64,000 bases of DNA from Sphingobacterium puteale (lineage in GTDB: Bacteria; Bacteroidota; Bacteroidia; Sphingobacteriales; Sphingobacteriaceae). The position numbers were made by a program, and so were the translations under genes. Of this stretch, positions 61,507 through 64,000 are shown piece by piece (the first letter of the stretch is position 1; every line of letters starts with the position of its first letter). The stretch lies in assembly GCF_003627955.1 (NCBI RefSeq), contig NZ_RBWS01000001.1, positions 682,001-746,000 on the forward strand. The letters are read 5' to 3'. A model generated the notes under the pieces. It did no database searches. It was not told the DNA's origin and saw only the letters and a program-made list of their open reading frames with translations.

Positions 61507-63177
61507 TTATTTATTTTTTATTTGAACGGACACGCCATCTTTTTTCGCGTTGATGATGGTATCCCGACGGATCACAATGGAAGTATCGGCAATAACAACT
61601 TCATTACGGTCAGAATCTTCTCCCTCCTCTTCATCTGATTTTTTTGGAGGCAAAGCACATTTAACACCGAGCGAAGTCACAATAAATTCCACATCCTTGA
61701 CATCCCTTAAATCTTTATTATAGCGGTCGCGGCAATCGTAAAATGAAATATCGCGCAATTTACCTTCCAAATTATCATTGATCACCAATTTTGTTCCGAC
61801 AGGCAAAAACAGAGTAACATTCACTTCCTGATCACGGTAGCGTTCACCTTCGCTCAATTGGAAAGCACTGTCAAAAATCAACGCAGCAGTATCTTGCTTC
61901 AGTGCATAATTGATCTTTGCAGCTCTATCTGTAGCCATCTTATAGGTACTGCCTTTTGCAGAATATTCATAACGTACATAAGGTGCCTGCAAAGAGTCAA
62001 TACGTTCTATGCGGATCCGGATATCCCGTTTCAGATAGGACGAAAGATTCTCGCTTTTTATTCCGATACCAGTTTTCACTCCATTTTTTAAACGGATAAC
62101 CCGAACATCATTTTCACTTAAAAAGTATACAGGCTGTCTTTGTAAAGGTTTTTCTTCGACAATCGTACTCGACTCCCTAAATTCTTTTGCAACCGAGGTT
62201 GAATAATAGATAATGGCTCCTATAGATGCCAACCACACCAAGAAAAGTGTTGTTGTCAAATAGTTATTCATCGGTTTCTTTTCGAAGAGCACACGTAAAA
62301 GCAGGTAAAATAACCCCGCTAGCGGAATGAATATGGACAAAAAGCCCGCAATCAAGGCAAATGGCACATCACTGGGATCCATTAAATAAAACGGCCCGGA
62401 ATCGTCCATCACATCAGGAATCACGTTTACAATAGCTAATGCAAAGAATATCAGCCCGATAATCAATCCGATAAGCGTTATCCCGACAAGGATGACAAAA
62501 AAGACACCGATAGCTTTCACGATGATTTGCAATAGCTTTGTCACCCCATCTCCTGTACGATCCAGTCCACGTGAAAAGGTATCTCTCACACCACTCATTT
62601 CTTCATCAAAAGAGCGCTTAAAATTTTGGATATTAGGCGCTTCACCACGCATCTCCATTTTGTCCGCTCTTGTAATCGCTGGCGGCATCACGATCCAAAG
62701 TATCACATAAACCAATAGTCCCGATCCACCGATTATGACAAAAAGTGCAAAAAGTAACCTTACCCATTTGGATTCAATTCCAAAAAAATGGCCAAGACCA
62801 CTACAGACTCCACTGAAAACGCGATCGTCGGGATCCCGCATTAATTTCTTACCGACCTTAAAACCATTGGTATTCGGTTCATGCCGAAAGGAGCTATAGT
62901 CATCCTGATCTTCCGACTCAAAGTCACTAACCCTCCCCATTTGATCAATAACTGCATTTACATCTTCCATATTGAGCACCTCTTTACTGCCCGCCTGGAT
63001 CTTCTCAGTAAACATCTCTGAAATACGGTTCTCAATATCCTGCAAAATCTCACGGCTGTCTTCCGACTGACCAAAATGCTTCTGTATATCAATCATGTAC
63101 GACCGCAGTACCTCATAAGCATCCTCCTCAATATGGAAGACGATGCTATTTATGTTGATAATTATTGTCTTATTCAT
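61507..63177 (-). CDS. PspC-domain membrane protein
   Basis: A 556-residue protein counted from 63177. It opens with a charged N-terminal region (about 1-90), then the PspC domain (about 96-155; DPDDRVFSGVCSGLGHFFG and a membrane segment), four to five more transmembrane segments (to about 330), and a C-terminal extracytoplasmic beta-rich region (about 360-520). PspC proteins take part in envelope stress. The start ATG overlaps the padR stop by eight bases (ATGAATAA), giving translational coupling. Start at 63210 would lie inside padR and is not favoured. Confidence 0.9.
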   Translation of the reverse strand: MNKTIIININSIVFHIEEDAYEVLRSYMIDIQKHFGQSEDSREILQDIENRISEMFTEKIQAGSKEVLNMEDVNAVIDQMGRVSDFESEDQDDYSSFRHEPNTNGFKVGKKLMRDPDDRVFSGVCSGLGHFFGIESKWVRLLFALFVIIGGSGLLVYVILWIVMPPAITRADKMEMRGEAPNIQNFKRSFDEEMSGVRDTFSRGLDRTGDGVTKLLQIIVKAIGVFFVILVGITLIGLIIGLIFFALAIVNVIPDVMDDSGPFYLMDPSDVPFALIAGFLSIFIPLAGLFYLLLRVLFEKKPMNNYLTTTLFLVWLASIGAIIYYSTSVAKEFRESSTIVEEKPLQRQPVYFLSENDVRVIRLKNGVKTGIGIKSENLSSYLKRDIRIRIERIDSLQAPYVRYEYSAKGSTYKMATDRAAKINYALKQDTAALIFDSAFQLSEGERYRDQEVNVTLFLPVGTKLVINDNLEGKLRDISFYDCRDRYNKDLRDVKDVEFIVTSLGVKCALPPKKSDEEEGEDSDRNEVVIADTSIVIRRDTIINAKKDGVSVQIKNK

Positions 63178-63541
63178 CGCTATTGTCTTTAACTGGTTTA
63201 GTTGAATCATTGTTTCTACCCACCAATGATGTGTTTACAGCAAACACCAATTCATTCCAGGTAATGTCCAATCTTGAAAGGACATCAAGTCCTTCTTGGG
63301 TAATTTCATAATATTTTCTAGGCGGACCTGAAGTCGATTCCTTCCATATATAACTCAACAAGCCATTATTTTTTAGACGTGTTAAAAGCGGATATAAGGT
63401 TCCTTCCACAACCAACAATTGAGCTTTCTTCAGTTCGCTGATAATATCGGAGGCATAAATTTCTCCTCGAGAAATTATGGATAGGATACAATATTCAAGT
63501 ATCCCCTTCCTCATTTGGATTTGTGTATTTTCAGCTATCAT
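63170..63541 (-). CDS. PadR-family transcriptional regulator
   Basis: A 123-residue regulator, mostly one winged helix-turn-helix (QMRKGILEYCILSIISRGE at about 9-27; EGTLYPLLTRLKNNGLL at about 46-62). Start at 63541 (MIAENTQIQ) is chosen from the usual family N-terminus; a start at 63514 (MRKGIL) would give a normal leader from the nearby promoter. It is the first gene of the PadR-PspC pair, a combination widespread in Bacteroidota, and likely represses both through the palindrome at 63567-63593. Confidence 0.92.
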   Translation of the reverse strand: MIAENTQIQMRKGILEYCILSIISRGEIYASDIISELKKAQLLVVEGTLYPLLTRLKNNGLLSYIWKESTSGPPRKYYEITQEGLDVLSRLDITWNELVFAVNTSLVGRNNDSTKPVKDNSDE

Positions 63542-63548
63542 AACAATA

Positions 63549-63580
63549 CAAAGATATATGTATTTTATGGTACCATGCAA
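63549..63580 (-). promoter_or_regulatory. Promoter of the padR-pspC operon
   Basis: On the minus strand TTG (63580-63578), 21 bases, then TATCTTTG (63556-63549), a full -7 match. The -7 G is seven bases from the ATG at 63541. The operator at 63567-63593 covers the -33 element and the upstream half of the spacer. Confidence 0.5.
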
Positions 63581-63593
63581 TACATAGTACCAT
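63567..63593. promoter_or_regulatory. PadR operator palindrome
   Basis: ATGGTACCATG (63567-63577) and CATAGTACCAT (63583-63593) are inverted copies with one mismatch around CAATA. The site overlaps the -33 region of padR, so a bound regulator would block RNA polymerase. Confidence 0.65.
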
Positions 63594-63696
63594 ATAAAAC
63601 AAAAAAAATATATTAACAGACTGATTATTAGGTAAATAATTTTTTAAAATTATTTACATTTCACTTCTATCAAGAAATTTTTGGATATTTATCCCC

Positions 63697-64000
63697 ATGA
63701 TTAAAATCCTACTGGACTACAAATGGTGTTTTATTTGGGCCATCATAGTCATTGTTTTATGTACGCTCCCCGGAAATAACTTTGATACAGTTCCCAGCTA
63801 CCCCGGAATGGATAAACTCGTTCATGCGGGCATGTTTTTTGTTTTTTGCACACTGATGTACAACGGTGTTATCCAACAATTTAGCGGAAAACCAACACGC
63901 TGGTTACCCATCTTTATTGTCTCTTTTTTCGGTTTTCTGTTTGCAGGATTGACGGAATTACTTCAGCTTTATATTTTTACTTACCGTAGTGGTGACTTGT
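63697..64000 (+). CDS. VanZ-family membrane protein, 5' part only
   Basis: The frame opens at an ATG (63697) and runs off the window after 101 residues. It has at least three transmembrane segments (about 11-25, 44-62, 74-92) and the VanZ-like MDKLVHAGMFFVF (about 40-52) and GLTELLQL (about 86-93). VanZ itself gives low-level teicoplanin resistance, but most family members are housekeeping proteins of unknown role. The end lies outside the window. Confidence 0.8.
   Translation, partial: MIKILLDYKWCFIWAIIVIVLCTLPGNNFDTVPSYPGMDKLVHAGMFFVFCTLMYNGVIQQFSGKPTRWLPIFIVSFFGFLFAGLTELLQLYIFTYRSGDL

Noticed and set aside
63697..64000. VanZ-like gene as an antibiotic resistance determinant
   Set aside because: The family is broad, no other van genes are present and the gene is cut by the window edge.

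Overview
The window reads as chromosome of a Bacteroidota bacterium, most likely Sphingobacterium or a close relative. The grounds are a SusC/SusD pair, Bacteroidota-restricted families (DUF4293, DUF5689, the PadR-PspC pair, OMP_b-brl receptors), repeated TAnnTTTG promoter elements with almost no Shine-Dalgarno sites, and an SBP-free carbohydrate economy. Species cannot be fixed from the sequence alone. No prophage, integrase, transposase, CRISPR array or rRNA was seen; there is one tRNA (Gly-GCC).

Layout. 1-10204: tail of an unknown gene, tRNA hydroxylase trhO, a DUF937 protein, a three-gene SusC/SusD/DUF5689 uptake operon on the minus strand, then divergent trmB and fcl. 10201-11514: a small membrane-stress-like cassette (YtxH, holin-like, unknown). 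11754-21488: comM/yifB, rhomboid protease, LUD protein, ftsH, rsfS, birA, a split DsbD system and pfkA. 21607-28600: lipoprotein, TlpA-type thioredoxin, two TPM proteins plus LemA, an FAD oxidoreductase, tRNA-Gly and an MFS exporter. 29021-32659: sufBCD for Fe-S assembly. 32991-41978: an Lrp regulator with a papain-like unknown protein, ung, several small membrane or secreted unknowns, a PglD-like acyltransferase, an ABC exporter, truA and murF.

42071-58876 is the most coherent accessory region: a pectin/galacturonate catabolic locus. Secreted GH28 polygalacturonase, a GH105-type hydrolase and PL10 pectate lyase are followed without a break by uxaB, uxaA, uxaC, kdgK and eda (D-galacturonate to pyruvate plus glyceraldehyde-3-phosphate), an ExuT-like MFS importer, and a GapN-like dehydrogenase that could oxidise the triose to 3-phosphoglycerate. 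A divergent CE12 acetylesterase and a LacI-family regulator close the locus. The same 13-base motif (GCAAACGTTRYCG) occurs twice ahead of the GH28 gene and twice, as an inverted pair, ahead of the LacI gene, so one regulator probably controls the whole locus and itself.

58938-64000: a TonB-dependent-type receptor, a PadR/PspC envelope-stress pair with a clear palindromic operator, and the start of a VanZ-like gene cut by the window edge.

The points most worth checking are the LacI operator set and the small reading frame enclosed by two of its operators, the GapN-like enzyme lacking the usual ELGG glutamate, a consensus promoter that would make ung mRNA leaderless, and two intergenic palindromic elements (11133-11198 and 40546-40624).
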